DNA from: Tritrichomonas musculus
Lineage: Eukaryota; Parabasalia; Tritrichomonadida; Tritrichomonadidae
Direction: 5' to 3'
Assembly (NCBI GenBank): GCA_039105265.1
Contig: JAPFFF010000057.1
Location: forward strand, 62,001 to 126,000
Length of the DNA: 64,000 nt
Both the position numbers and the translations under genes were made by a program. Below the pieces are notes generated by a model that searched no databases, was not told the DNA's origin, and saw nothing but the letters and a program-made list of their open reading frames with translations. Below, in pieces: positions 9,109-18,904 of the stretch (its first letter is position 1; each line of letters begins with the position of its first letter).

Positions 9109-10266
9109 TTGATTAAATAAACCATTTTACATAATTTTTTCTTTAAGACTTAAAAAATATTTTTTAAGTTTATCTCAATTCTGTTTATATAAAAAAGTTA
9201 TGAATTATAGACATTTTTTAAAATGCATGCATGCTGTTTTATTCTCAAGTCAGTACTATTAAAAAAAAAAAGTTTTTTTCCCAAAACTTTCAAAACGAAA
9301 AATTACATACATTTCGAAATTAGCCTAAAATCAAATTTAAAAATGTAAGTCAGATGGTAAATGGGCAGCCCGGGCACGACCGGGCAATGAAAAATTTTCA
9401 TGCTAAAATTTTTATAAATAAAATTGAATAATAAAAATGACAGAGTTAAAATAAAAATTTCTAAGTCAAATTTGATAAAATGAATATTTTATGTAATTTA
9501 TATGATATAAGTAATTATATTTTAGATTTCTATTACTTAAAGTTTTAGATCATTTTAAAAAAAAATCATGATTCGTAAATTCGAACCAATGTTCTAACAA
9601 TTTAGATCAGAATTATTTCAGGACCGAAAACATACCGTGCACTAAACGTACAAAGATCGTATATTGCCCGGGCTTGCCACCTAGCAAAAGTGAAAAGCCC
9701 GAGCAAGCAGGGGCTTTGAAATTTTTTTGGGAAAAACGACTTGCCCATGCCCATTTCCCATCCCTGATGTAAGTAGTCCTTCAATTTGAAATTTTTTTCG
9801 ACAAAAAGGAAGCATATATAATTTGTAGTGTGGAATATCAAAATATTCACTCATTTTAAAAAATATCTATAATTCATGTTTTCAACAACAACTAAACAAA
9901 AAAAGGGTTTTACAAAAATAATCATATTTTACTATTACATCTTTAAAATTGAAAGATCATAGTTAAATCATTGATATTAATTTATTTTTAACGTTAGGGC
10001 ACAATATTATTTAAAAATGAAGATCTGGAAATATTATATCATTTGAAATCAATTTGTCTTAAAAGTTCATTTTTTCCTATGTTTTAAAAAATGTATGACC
10101 AATAACAATCATAAATTTATAAATAAAACTTTCCAAGACAGTGCATATTATGGCATGGTATTCAAAAAGCTGTAAAATTTTTCTTCAAAAAATAAAAATT
10201 TTCCAAATTTTATAAAATTTCATGATGACGATTTTATATTTTCATTTCATTTATATTTAATTAAAA
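9109..10266. other. Intergenic between right BspA gene and right kinase, with a right-only block
   Basis: The flanks (9109-9293 and about 9750-10266) match the left arm. The block in between is absent from it. That block contains GC-rich motifs near both ends, GGGCAGCCCGGGC (about 9365-9377) and the roughly inverted GCCCGGGCTTGCC (about 9665-9677), as in a small TIR element about 320 bases long. No coding potential is seen. Confidence 0.5.
10242..10254 (+). promoter_or_regulatory. Initiator-like motif of the right kinase gene
   Basis: TCATTTCATTTAT ending 12 bases before the ATG at 10267; identical to the motif of the left copy. Confidence 0.5.
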
Positions 10267-11358
10267 ATGATTACATTAGAAACACAAGATGGTTATTCTT
10301 TTTCTTTCCCTAAGATGTTCTTGAATTATAAATTTATCAAAAAAGTTGGCTGTGGATCCACTTGCGCTGTAATTTTGGTTGAAGATCAGACGACCAAAGA
10401 AAGATATTCAGCAAAAATCATTCCAAAAGAACAAAACAAACAAGATAAGTCATTCCAACAAACAAAAACAGAAATCGAAATTCTCAAAACACTTGATCAT
10501 CCAAACATCATCAAAATTCATGATTCATTTGAAATCCAAACAGAAGAAGGAAACGAATTTATGATTATAATTGCAGAATATTGTGAAAATGGGACATTAA
10601 TTGATTATGTAATTGAATCGAAACACCAAAATGATCAAATTATCAAGAAAATTCTTCAAGACTTCACTTCATCAATCAGATATCTTCATGACAAAGGAAT
10701 TTCGCATGGCGACATCAAGCCAGACAACATCTTGCTTGATTCAAAATTGAGACCGAAGTTATGTGATTTTGGCTTTTGTCATACGAAAATCATAGAGGAT
10801 GAAGATATGAAAAACGGAACGTTATATTATGCAGCACCTGAATTATTCAAATGTGGCAAATTCAATTCACAGAAAGCAGATATTTATGCGATTGGAATTA
10901 CTTTGCATTGCTCTATGGAAATTCATTTTCCTTTCAAAGAAGGAGATCAAGATTGCATTATTCGTCAAATTGTTTCAGGGAAATTATGCATTGGAAAAGA
11001 AATTGATGAGAAACTTCGCCGTCTTGTTGTCAAATGCACAGATTTGAATCCAAACAAACGTCCAACAATTGAAGAAGTCATCAAAGACGAATATTTCACA
11101 GGAAAACAAAATGAAAACGAAAAAGAAATCCACACTAAAATCATTAACGAAAACATTGACAACAGCAAAGGCATTGACATTGATAAATTTGATATTGAAT
11201 ATGAATTTGAAAAAGAAATTGAAGAAATTTATGATTTTTGCTTTTTCATTAAATATAAGAAGCATAAATATCCAAAGAGAAAACCAAATAAAAAGATCAA
11301 GAAAACAAAGAAATGGAAAGAAGATAAAAACAAATATAGAGTTGAGTTAATGTTATAA
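10267..11358 (+). CDS. Serine/threonine protein kinase, HGD type (right copy)
   Basis: Encodes a 363-residue protein identical to the one at 1971-3062: Lys50, helix-C Glu69, HGDIKPDN at 147-154, DFG at 167-169, APE-type motif, and a very basic C-terminal tail. It follows the intact right BspA gene on the same strand, so the two-gene order BspA then kinase is preserved in both arms. Identity at the protein level, with only a synonymous change visible, means that the duplication is recent or that gene conversion maintains the copies. Substrate and pathway unknown. Confidence 0.95.
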   Translation: MITLETQDGYSFSFPKMFLNYKFIKKVGCGSTCAVILVEDQTTKERYSAKIIPKEQNKQDKSFQQTKTEIEILKTLDHPNIIKIHDSFEIQTEEGNEFMIIIAEYCENGTLIDYVIESKHQNDQIIKKILQDFTSSIRYLHDKGISHGDIKPDNILLDSKLRPKLCDFGFCHTKIIEDEDMKNGTLYYAAPELFKCGKFNSQKADIYAIGITLHCSMEIHFPFKEGDQDCIIRQIVSGKLCIGKEIDEKLRRLVVKCTDLNPNKRPTIEEVIKDEYFTGKQNENEKEIHTKIINENIDNSKGIDIDKFDIEYEFEKEIEEIYDFCFFIKYKKHKYPKRKPNKKIKKTKKWKEDKNKYRVELML

Positions 11359-11751
11359 ATGTAAGTAATAATAGAAGAAAAACATGATTTTGAATAAAAT
11401 GTTTGTATCCTTAATTTCCAATATTTTTATTTTTACTTGTCTTTAATCATCATGATTCTTTTAATGAAAATGAATATAAAACATCATTTAAATAAATTTG
11501 AAGAAATCATAGCATATGCTAAATAAAGATTACAATCAAATGATATCGGATCTGAAATTTTAAACACTTTTGATTTTACTTTATTTTAATTTTATATATA
11601 TATATATATATATTAATTATGTTATCATTAAAAAGATATACATCCTAAATTTTGTCATATTGCCACACATAAAATTATTTAAAAATTTTATATGCCAATC
11701 TCGTTATTTTTAGAATTCGATTCAATTTTTTTTTTTTCAAACGTATATAAA
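11359..11751. other. Intergenic; outer end of right arm and a TA microsatellite
   Basis: The duplicated arm ends at 11432. A (TA)n run lies at about 11594-11613. Otherwise AT-rich with no gene. Confidence 0.6.
11733..11742 (+). promoter_or_regulatory. T-tract plus TCAAA leader motif
   Basis: A run of T ending in TTTTTCAAAC lies about 10 bases before the ATG at 11752. Similar T-run-TCAAA leaders precede the genes at 55953 and (on the minus strand) 20059 and 6044. It may be a second type of transcription start; inference only. Confidence 0.35.
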
Positions 11752-14574
11752 ATGAGATTAGCAAGTGGAAATCTTGCATCAAGACTTTTTTGTAATCGAG
11801 CTTTTGAAGAAATAAAAAAGCTTGGTGATGGTCTTGTTGGTTCCACAAGTTTATCCAAAGAAATTAATACAGGCCGAATTGTTGCTATCAAACACATATT
11901 TACAGTTAAAAATCCAAAAATGGAAGAATTATTTATGAATGAATTTGCAATAATTGCAAATGCCCGTCATCCAAATATTCTTCCTTTTTTAGGATTCATT
12001 ACATCTTCTCATCATGGGAAAATTCCTCCCTCAATTGTTTCAGTATACATGCCCAAAGGATCTCTTGACAAAGTATTCAAACAAATTTCACAAAACTATT
12101 CAAATACAGTCAAAAACGCAGCCGAAGAAAATTTTTTATCATACAATTCAATAAAAGATATTTGGCCGGACGAATATTACTATATTAAAACGCGAATGAA
12201 GATCGTTGTTGGCATTGTTGAAGCCATGATTTACTTGCATGATGTGAAACACATAGTTCACCGAAATCTGAAGCCAGCAAACATTTTAATTGACGATGAA
12301 TACAATGCGTACGTTAGTGATTTCGGTTTATCAGAATTTTTTAACAAAAAGTCGACCAGTATTCAATTTGGGGGCACCCCATTATATTTGTCACCCGAAA
12401 TAATCCGTAAAGAAGAAGTTGACTTGAAATCAGACGTTTACGCCTTCTCGATAATTCTGTATCAAATTGTCACAGGAATTCGACCTTTCGAAGGTGAAAA
12501 TGACGTGTCAAAAATACTTGCTAGAGTGTCAGAAGGAGAAAGACCAACCATACCAAAAGACATACCAATAGAAATGGCCAAATTAATCAAAGATTGTTGG
12601 AACGATAATAAAGATTTAAGACCAACTTTTTCTGAGATCTTAGAGCGGTTAAAAACGATGAATTTTGACAGTTTTCCTTTGGATAAAGATGATTCAAAAA
12701 GTTCAAATGCCGTTAATGAATTCATTAGTGAATATTCTGAAAACGTCAAGGAATCAGCCAAAGATTTCAAATATGAAGAAGAGAAAACATGTTCGTCGGT
12801 TTTTCAGAAAATTTTCAGTTGTAAGCAACTTTTTCAGGCGATTTGGTTTTTGATCAGAATTATGCAATGTTATGGCCTAACTTTTTCAAATGACGTTGAT
12901 TCGGTGATGTCAGATGCTGGTCCCGTTTTTTCATGGTTTAACCGTTTTTACGATAAACTTTTCAATGCAATTTTTGGTGTCAGAAAATTCACTAATTTAC
13001 AAATGCTGATTATTTCATCGTGCCCACTTACATTGACCTTATATTTCACCTCTTTCTGTAACCGCCGAAAACCGTATGGATCACAAAATGGCATTTTTAC
13101 AGTCCTTTTATCATTGCTCTTAGTGCCGCTTGCTTTTTTGATTGGAATTCTCTGCTATTCAAATTTTCGGTTCCAAAAGTGGTGGTGCTATGTAGTACTC
13201 TCAATTCACTTGCTAATTGTCATTACGTATTACGTTCTAAGCCGGGTTTTGAAGAAGAGACGGAACACTGATTATGAGCGAAATCTAATTTTCCTTCTTT
13301 TTATGTTTGGCTTTCCGACTTCTTTTTATTTGGATTTGGACAAGTACGCTTGCTATGACTTCCGTGTTGACTACTTTGTTGAGAACACTGTCATCACGAT
13401 CTTTTCGACCTTATTTACAACTTTGCTGATCATCTATATGACGAATAACATTGCTTTTGGAGTGATTGTTGCCATCATTTGCCTGATACTGTATATCATA
13501 TACTGCATCTATAGAAAAGTGAGTCATTTTGGGGTGGACCAAAAAAGTATTGACAAGTCATTTGGTCCAACCGTTAGAAAGCTTTATTTGATCTTTCAAA
13601 CCGTTTTTTATATACCAGCTTCTGAATTTATATTTCGTTGTATTCGTGAGAATTTGCGTTCAAAAAGTTATCAAAAAACGGTTGAACCTGGTCTCAAAAA
13701 CATTGAAGTTCCTATCGTTATATATTCATTGATCTTCTCAATTTTGATAACGATTTTGTTTCTTGTTTATTTTTCATATCGGGCGATATCGTTCCGTAAC
13801 ATTCTGAATCCTTATTGCTTCCGCTTCATTATGAATAACTGCTCCACTTTTTTAGGGTTTAATTGTTCCGACTTGAAAGCACAATATCTTTGGTTTGAAC
13901 CAATCGATAGCATAGCTCGTTTTCTCTTTGCCGGCTTCACTGTTTACGATCTAAATTGGGTCGCTCTTGCAATGAACTTATTGGAAGGTCTCTTTGTCAT
14001 TGCTGCTCGTCCTTATTTGTGTCCTTCTGACAATATTTTGGGTGCTAGTGAAATGATAGTGCTTGCTATCGCTAACGGCTTCTCAGCAGTTGAATTAAGT
14101 GGCTCTACTTTCAAGCATTGGTACGCTTTCTTAATTATCGCTCTGGCCATCGTTCCTCTCATTGCTTCTTTGACCGTGTTCTTCATATTCGAGCTCCATA
14201 AAGAAGAAAAATTCATTAATCAAGACATTGAGCGTTTGATAAAAAGTAAGGAAAATGATAGAAATAGAAAAAATTATTCAAATTCTATTAGATATAATAA
14301 TTATGCTAATTTTAACGCGTCTGGTTCGTTTTGGAATGATATTGATGAATTAAATGGATTTAATATCGAGGATTTCGATTACCCTAGAAATAGAAAAGAT
14401 CAGTTTGGCCTTGATTATAGATCAGGAACAAGATTGATATCCCTCGTTGAAGATGATCCAAAATTCCAAAGATTTTTCTCACTGGTTTTCCAAAAAAATC
14501 ATATGATCTTAGGATTACCAATCGTTTTCTCATTTTTATTTTGGAATAATATGAAGAAAATTTTTAATTTATAA
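11752..14574 (+). CDS. TKL-type pseudokinase fused to a polytopic membrane domain
   Basis: The start is put at the ATG at 11752 (MRLASGNLASRLF), just after a T-tract leader. The frame is open 20 codons further up, but those are AT-rich leader sequence. The product is 940 residues. Residues 18-305 form a kinase domain: ATP Lys47 (VAIK), Glu64, catalytic-loop motif HRNLKPAN at 170-177, DFG at 190-192, a SPE motif and RPTF. The catalytic Asp of HRD is Asn (codon AAT), so phosphotransfer is doubtful, although ATP and Mg binding residues remain. From about residue 415 roughly ten strongly hydrophobic segments follow, then a charged cytosolic tail with many Asn and Arg. This looks like a multi-pass membrane protein with an N-terminal cytosolic kinase-like head, plausibly a sensor or scaffold. 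I cannot name the membrane family. Confidence 0.9.
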   Translation: MRLASGNLASRLFCNRAFEEIKKLGDGLVGSTSLSKEINTGRIVAIKHIFTVKNPKMEELFMNEFAIIANARHPNILPFLGFITSSHHGKIPPSIVSVYMPKGSLDKVFKQISQNYSNTVKNAAEENFLSYNSIKDIWPDEYYYIKTRMKIVVGIVEAMIYLHDVKHIVHRNLKPANILIDDEYNAYVSDFGLSEFFNKKSTSIQFGGTPLYLSPEIIRKEEVDLKSDVYAFSIILYQIVTGIRPFEGENDVSKILARVSEGERPTIPKDIPIEMAKLIKDCWNDNKDLRPTFSEILERLKTMNFDSFPLDKDDSKSSNAVNEFISEYSENVKESAKDFKYEEEKTCSSVFQKIFSCKQLFQAIWFLIRIMQCYGLTFSNDVDSVMSDAGPVFSWFNRFYDKLFNAIFGVRKFTNLQMLIISSCPLTLTLYFTSFCNRRKPYGSQNGIFTVLLSLLLVPLAFLIGILCYSNFRFQKWWCYVVLSIHLLIVITYYVLSRVLKKRRNTDYERNLIFLLFMFGFPTSFYLDLDKYACYDFRVDYFVENTVITIFSTLFTTLLIIYMTNNIAFGVIVAIICLILYIIYCIYRKVSHFGVDQKSIDKSFGPTVRKLYLIFQTVFYIPASEFIFRCIRENLRSKSYQKTVEPGLKNIEVPIVIYSLIFSILITILFLVYFSYRAISFRNILNPYCFRFIMNNCSTFLGFNCSDLKAQYLWFEPIDSIARFLFAGFTVYDLNWVALAMNLLEGLFVIAARPYLCPSDNILGASEMIVLAIANGFSAVELSGSTFKHWYAFLIIALAIVPLIASLTVFFIFELHKEEKFINQDIERLIKSKENDRNRKNYSNSIRYNNYANFNASGSFWNDIDELNGFNIEDFDYPRNRKDQFGLDYRSGTRLISLVEDDPKFQRFFSLVFQKNHMILGLPIVFSFLFWNNMKKIFNL

Positions 14575-14755
14575 TATTATTTATATTAATGTTTGCTTTA
14601 TTATTTAAAAATAGTATCATTAAATATTTTATACACTCATAATTTTTTTACAGTAATTGGGTAAATTCATTTTTTTTAATATTTTTAAAATTGAAAAGAT
14701 AAATGATCAACTATAAATAATTAGGAAATGTGATATAAAATTTTTATTTTATTAT

Positions 14756-15754
14756 ATGAGTATTTCCATAATCTTGATTTTAATCGCACTAATAATCTTA
14801 ATTATTCTATTTGCTATAGCATTTACTATCCATAGCAAAGTATTTGGACATAGATTTAATCCAAACCCATTATTAAAATATTTTGAAGCAGACGATTTTT
14901 CTTTACACGCCGAACCTGTTGAAATTCCAAACGAAAACGATAATAATTTATGTGGCTACATTTATTCCAAAGAAAAAAGCGACAAAGGCGTTGTAGTTTT
15001 TTGCCATGGATTTGGTCCTGGTCATATTGCATACACAACCGAAATTAACTATTTTTGCAATCAAGGATACACCGTTATTGCGATTGATAATCTTGGATGC
15101 AATTTATCTCATGGCAAAGACATGCAAGGATTATATCAAGGAGTCAAAACCGCCATTTTAGCTACCAACTATATCAAAAACAACCAAAAATATAAAGGAT
15201 ATAAAATACACTTAATAGGCCATAGTATGGGTGGTTATTCAGCTATTTGTGCCTCACATGATGTTGAATGCGATTCTGTAGTAGCAATTAGTTCACCTTT
15301 AACACCATCTACAGTGATGTATTGCGCTGTAGCTGGTATAATTGGCAAGTCGTTTGCGTCGATTCTGCGTCCTTTTTGGTTCTTTATTAACTTTTTGATA
15401 TTCGGAAAAAATGGAAATTTGAATTCGGCCAAATTAGCATTGAAAAGTAAAGCAAAGAAAATTTTAATAATTCAAGGAGATCTCGATTCTGTGGTTCCAT
15501 TGGAATATTCTGCATTTGGAAATGTTGAGGAAAACCAAAAAATTAAAAAGTTTCTTGACAAAAACAAATATCATAATCCATACGCGTCACTTAATGCCCA
15601 AAAATTATTGAACGAATTGGGGGCAAGACTTATGAGTTCAAATAAATATAGTGATGAAGAAAATCGAAGCTATTTTAATAAATTTGATTTTGCTGCTGCA
15701 ACTGAAGAAGATGAAAATGTAATGAAATTAATATCAGAATTTATTTGTGAATAA
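14756..15754 (+). CDS. Membrane-anchored alpha/beta hydrolase
   Basis: A 332-residue protein. Residues 3-25 are an uninterrupted hydrophobic helix (signal anchor), so the hydrolase domain is probably tethered to a membrane. The fold signatures are clear: oxyanion-hole HGFGPG at 84-89, nucleophile elbow GHSMGG at 155-160 with Ser157, acid Asp244 in QGDLDSVVP, and a candidate His273 in KYHNPYAS. A complete Ser-Asp-His triad is therefore visible. Similar proteins act as lipases, esterases or acylglycerol hydrolases; the substrate cannot be told from sequence. It follows the pseudokinase gene on the same strand after 181 bases and has its own short AT-rich leader. Confidence 0.9.
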   Translation: MSISIILILIALIILIILFAIAFTIHSKVFGHRFNPNPLLKYFEADDFSLHAEPVEIPNENDNNLCGYIYSKEKSDKGVVVFCHGFGPGHIAYTTEINYFCNQGYTVIAIDNLGCNLSHGKDMQGLYQGVKTAILATNYIKNNQKYKGYKIHLIGHSMGGYSAICASHDVECDSVVAISSPLTPSTVMYCAVAGIIGKSFASILRPFWFFINFLIFGKNGNLNSAKLALKSKAKKILIIQGDLDSVVPLEYSAFGNVEENQKIKKFLDKNKYHNPYASLNAQKLLNELGARLMSSNKYSDEENRSYFNKFDFAAATEEDENVMKLISEFICE

Positions 15755-16461
15755 AAAAAATGAAGCTGCAAAATTTTTTTGTAATTTTTTTAATTATTAT
15801 GTATTATATTTGTGCTCCTTCTAAAGCCACAAGCTAAACTTACTGAAAGAGCAGCATTACAATTAAAACCAGCTAGAAAGAATCGAAATCATAACAAAAA
15901 GCAATTCTTGAAAAATCACTTTAAAAAGGTGACTTAATATCATCATTTACTGCATCTGATTAATTATTGATTTGTATCTAATAAAAATCAGATTTCATTT
16001 TTAATCTTTTATTGAATGATCTATAATCACATTAATTGATAGATTATTGAATGAATTTTGTTGATTTTTTGGTTTCAATATCAATTTATTAACTAGTAAT
16101 TATAATTTTAGCCAATTTTGAACAGATTTTTCAAATAATCACATTGGATTTAATTTTCTAAGTAATCTTGCCAAATATATAGAAAAACAATTCAATGGTT
16201 TTTTCATTGAAATAATAATTTGAAGAAAAATAAAACCGATGCATATGATTGTTGGGAACATTTTTATCAAATCGATCAATAACAAAAATGTTTTAGATTT
16301 TTTTTCAAACTCATTCAAATGGATATCCTTCCTTTATGAATGCATGCAATATACACAAAATTACTTGATTTATCAACTATGAAACAAATCATACATGAAT
16401 AAATGAAAACAAAAAAAGTTTTATAATTAAAAAATTTTTTATTAATCTATATCTCTAAATT
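15755..16461. other. Intergenic; one possible decayed coding scrap
   Basis: At about 15818-15940 a frame without ATG reads LKPQAKLTERAALQLKPARK, then a Lys/Asn-rich tail. The LKP spacing faintly recalls the thymosin repeats of the next gene, but this is too weak to call. The rest is AT-rich with nothing recognisable. Confidence 0.3.
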
Positions 16462-16767
16462 CTAGTTATTCTTTTCTTGCCTCTTCTGTTCTGCTATTTC
16501 TTCAGCAGTTGGGAGTTGTGGTTCTTTTGTTTCAACTGGTTTGAGGTCAAAATGTCCTTCACGAATTAATTCTAAAATAGATCGACCATCACATGCTTTT
16601 GGAAGATTATCGGGATCAACCTCAGGGCCTTCTGTTTCTAATTGTTTCTTTTGCTCTGCTATTTCTGCAGCTGTTGGAAGCTTTCTCTCTGGAACCTGAA
16701 CTGGTTTTAATTCAACTCCCTGGTTGATAAGCTTTAATGTTTCTTGATCAGGTTTATTCTCAGCCAT
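16462..16767 (-). CDS. Two-repeat beta-thymosin/WH2-like actin-binding protein
   Basis: A 101-residue hydrophilic protein starting at ATG 16765-16767 (MAENKPDQETLKLINQGVEL). It contains two copies of a thymosin-like unit: LKPVQVPERKLPTAAEIAEQ (about residues 20-39) and LKPVETKEPQLPTAEEIAEQ (about 75-94). Beta-thymosins carry LKKTET...LPSKETIEQEK, in which LKKT contacts actin and the LPxxxxIxxEK helix caps the pointed end. Both halves of that pattern are present twice here, so G-actin sequestration or polymerisation control in the cytosol is the likely role. The repeats are separated by a linker with LILELIREGHFD-like helix character typical of the WH2 helix. No membrane segment. An initiator-like TCATTTCATTA lies 11-21 bases upstream. 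Confidence 0.8.
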   Translation of the reverse strand: MAENKPDQETLKLINQGVELKPVQVPERKLPTAAEIAEQKKQLETEGPEVDPDNLPKACDGRSILELIREGHFDLKPVETKEPQLPTAEEIAEQKRQEKNN

Positions 16768-16777
16768 TATAATAAAA

Positions 16778-16788
16778 TAATGAAATGA
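16778..16788 (-). promoter_or_regulatory. Initiator-like motif of the thymosin-like gene
   Basis: Minus-strand TCATTTCATTA about 11-21 bases before the ATG, almost the same as the motif before the two kinase copies (TCATTTCATTT). Confidence 0.5.
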
Positions 16789-16863
16789 TATACTCTAATA
16801 AAAGCGTCCTATGTGAAGAAATTTTATAAAAATTTGGATTTGTGATAAAGATAAATTTAAATC

Positions 16864-17725
16864 AAAGGTCGTACAACTGAATTTTAACAGTAAAACTCAA
16901 TGATTGGTTTGTTTAAACTAATTATATTTTATTATAATAATAATAATCAGTTTTAAAAATATTTGCATCGTACAAAATTCAAATTAAAATAAAAACTAAA
17001 AGGATATAAGTATATATTAAATTTTCTTCAGAAAATAAATTTGAGTATTTTATCTCAATTTATTTTAATTATTTTTGATAAGAATTTTATAACACTATAT
17101 AAAAATTTAGAATAGCGATAACTTTTTATATAATTTATTCTAATCATTAATTCTTTTGATATCTTTTTATATGCTTTTAAAACATTAAGTGTTATATAAA
17201 AATAGTTATTATTATTGAAAAAAAAAAATTCATTTTTTAGCCAAAAATGCAGAAAAATTGAATTTGTTGAATTATTAAATGATGATTTTAAAAAAATTGG
17301 ACGTTACAGGAGCCAAATGACGAATACAATTTTATTTATATGCATTTACTTTCTAATATATTTGAATTTCATTCTAAATCAAATGTCAGTTTTTTCTAAA
17401 AATGAAGATTTAGTTGATTGGTTTCATTAATATAAAAAGTTTAATATTTCAATTACTGAAGGATTTCGTCAAAAAGTAAAATATTATTTGTATAACACAT
17501 AGTATATCCATTCAAATGACATTTATATTTTTTAAATGATGCATATATATAAGAAATCGATATATATTGAATTTTAATTAAAGTCTTTATTTCAACCATT
17601 ACATTTTATAATATTGGATATAAAATATATAAATTATATATTATAATTATTAAATAAATTATTTATTAAGATAAATATAAATTTATTTAATTTTATTTTT
17701 TATTCAATTTAGTTGTACGACCTTT
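16864..17725. mobile_element. 862-base TIR element with an 8-base TSD
   Basis: The ends are perfect 15-base inverted repeats, AAAGGTCGTACAACT (16864-16878) and its complement (17711-17725). They are flanked by identical octamers TTTAAATC (16856-16863 and 17726-17733), which fits a target-site duplication. An 8-base TSD with short TIRs is typical of the hAT superfamily. There is no transposase; the only sizeable frame (17215-17430, starting at TTG) is unrecognisable and low in complexity. Probably non-autonomous. Confidence 0.8.
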
Positions 17726-18904
17726 TTTAAATCATTATAACGATTTAAATACTTGAATACTAATAGAAAAAAATCAAAAGCATCAATTGAATTTAAATTT
17801 CAATGTCTTTGAAATTCTTCTTAAAAATAGAAATTATGTAGATAATCGATTCTTTTGAAAATAAACTTCATATTTAAATCATTATAAAATATAATGCCAA
17901 TGAGGAATAATAAAATATGAGTTGAACTTTTTTTATTTTTGAAATCAAATGACCGATAAAATATTTTGTAGATTGAAAAATTCCATATTTCTGAAGTTTA
18001 CAATTTTATTTGAATGTAACATTCAATTTTTCAAGTTGGATATTTTTACAAAATCAAAATAAATGCTGGATAAAAATTGCAATAATTACTATTTTAAAGT
18101 CTAATCAAAAACGATAAATCACCTATAAACCATTCAATTTAATTTTTTTTTTCAATAGTTTATAAAATATCGTTGATTGAAATTTTCACTTTTTGAAAGA
18201 AGCATTTTTTTTTTTCAAACCTCCAAAAAATTTGTTGAACATCGATCGCAGCGAATTAGACGTGAATTTTCACTAGGTCTTTACTATACCTATTCATACA
18301 TTAATAATATTTATCAAGGCATTGAGATAATTAAAATTTTGGTCTAATTTGAAGTGTTCATTGCTTTACGATAAAAACAAAATAAAAATTTAAATATAGT
18401 ATTTATTTTGATTTTTATATAAAAAACATTATCATTGACTTTGAGATAAATTTGTCATTTCCAAAATTATTATTTTTTCATTCATAACACTTTAAAAAGA
18501 CTTGATAATGATGAAGAGTCTTTTTTTAACTCTAAATAATTCACAAAATTTAATCATATTTTCAATCTAAATATTTCATTCCATTAATAGTATGAAAAGC
18601 AGCAAATTATTCATGATATATTGCTTTTGTATATATTTTTATATCAACTTATATATATATAATCAATTTCTAAACAATATTTTTTTTTTCAAATTAATAT
18701 CTGAAAACAATCTAACAATTAAAACACCATAATATATGAATGCAATCAACATAATCTATTGAAAAATGTTCAAAAATTTTCCAATATTTCATTTTTATTT
18801 TCAACATAATAATATGATCAACAAAAAAAATTAACCATAATTATAAAGGATTTGTTTTATAAAATAAATAAATAATGTAAATCATGAACAAAAAATAAAA
18901 TACT

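Larger units (their letters stand above)
6409..11432 (-). repeat. Right arm of the large inverted duplication
   Basis: Inverse copy of 1897-5820. Longer by about 1.1 kb because of an extra BspA superrepeat (about 0.7 kb) and a right-only intergenic block (about 9294-9749). The kinase gene differs from its twin by one synonymous base that I could find (near 11160). Confidence 0.93.
16768..18904. other. Intergenic, AT-rich, holds one TIR element
   Basis: 16864-17725 is a transposon-like element (own entry). 17734-18904 is AT-rich and I find no gene, RNA or clear repeat in it. Confidence 0.6.

Noticed and set aside
17215-17430. 71-residue ORF within the 862-base element
   Set aside because: Begins at TTG after an A run, is low in complexity and has no recognisable domain.
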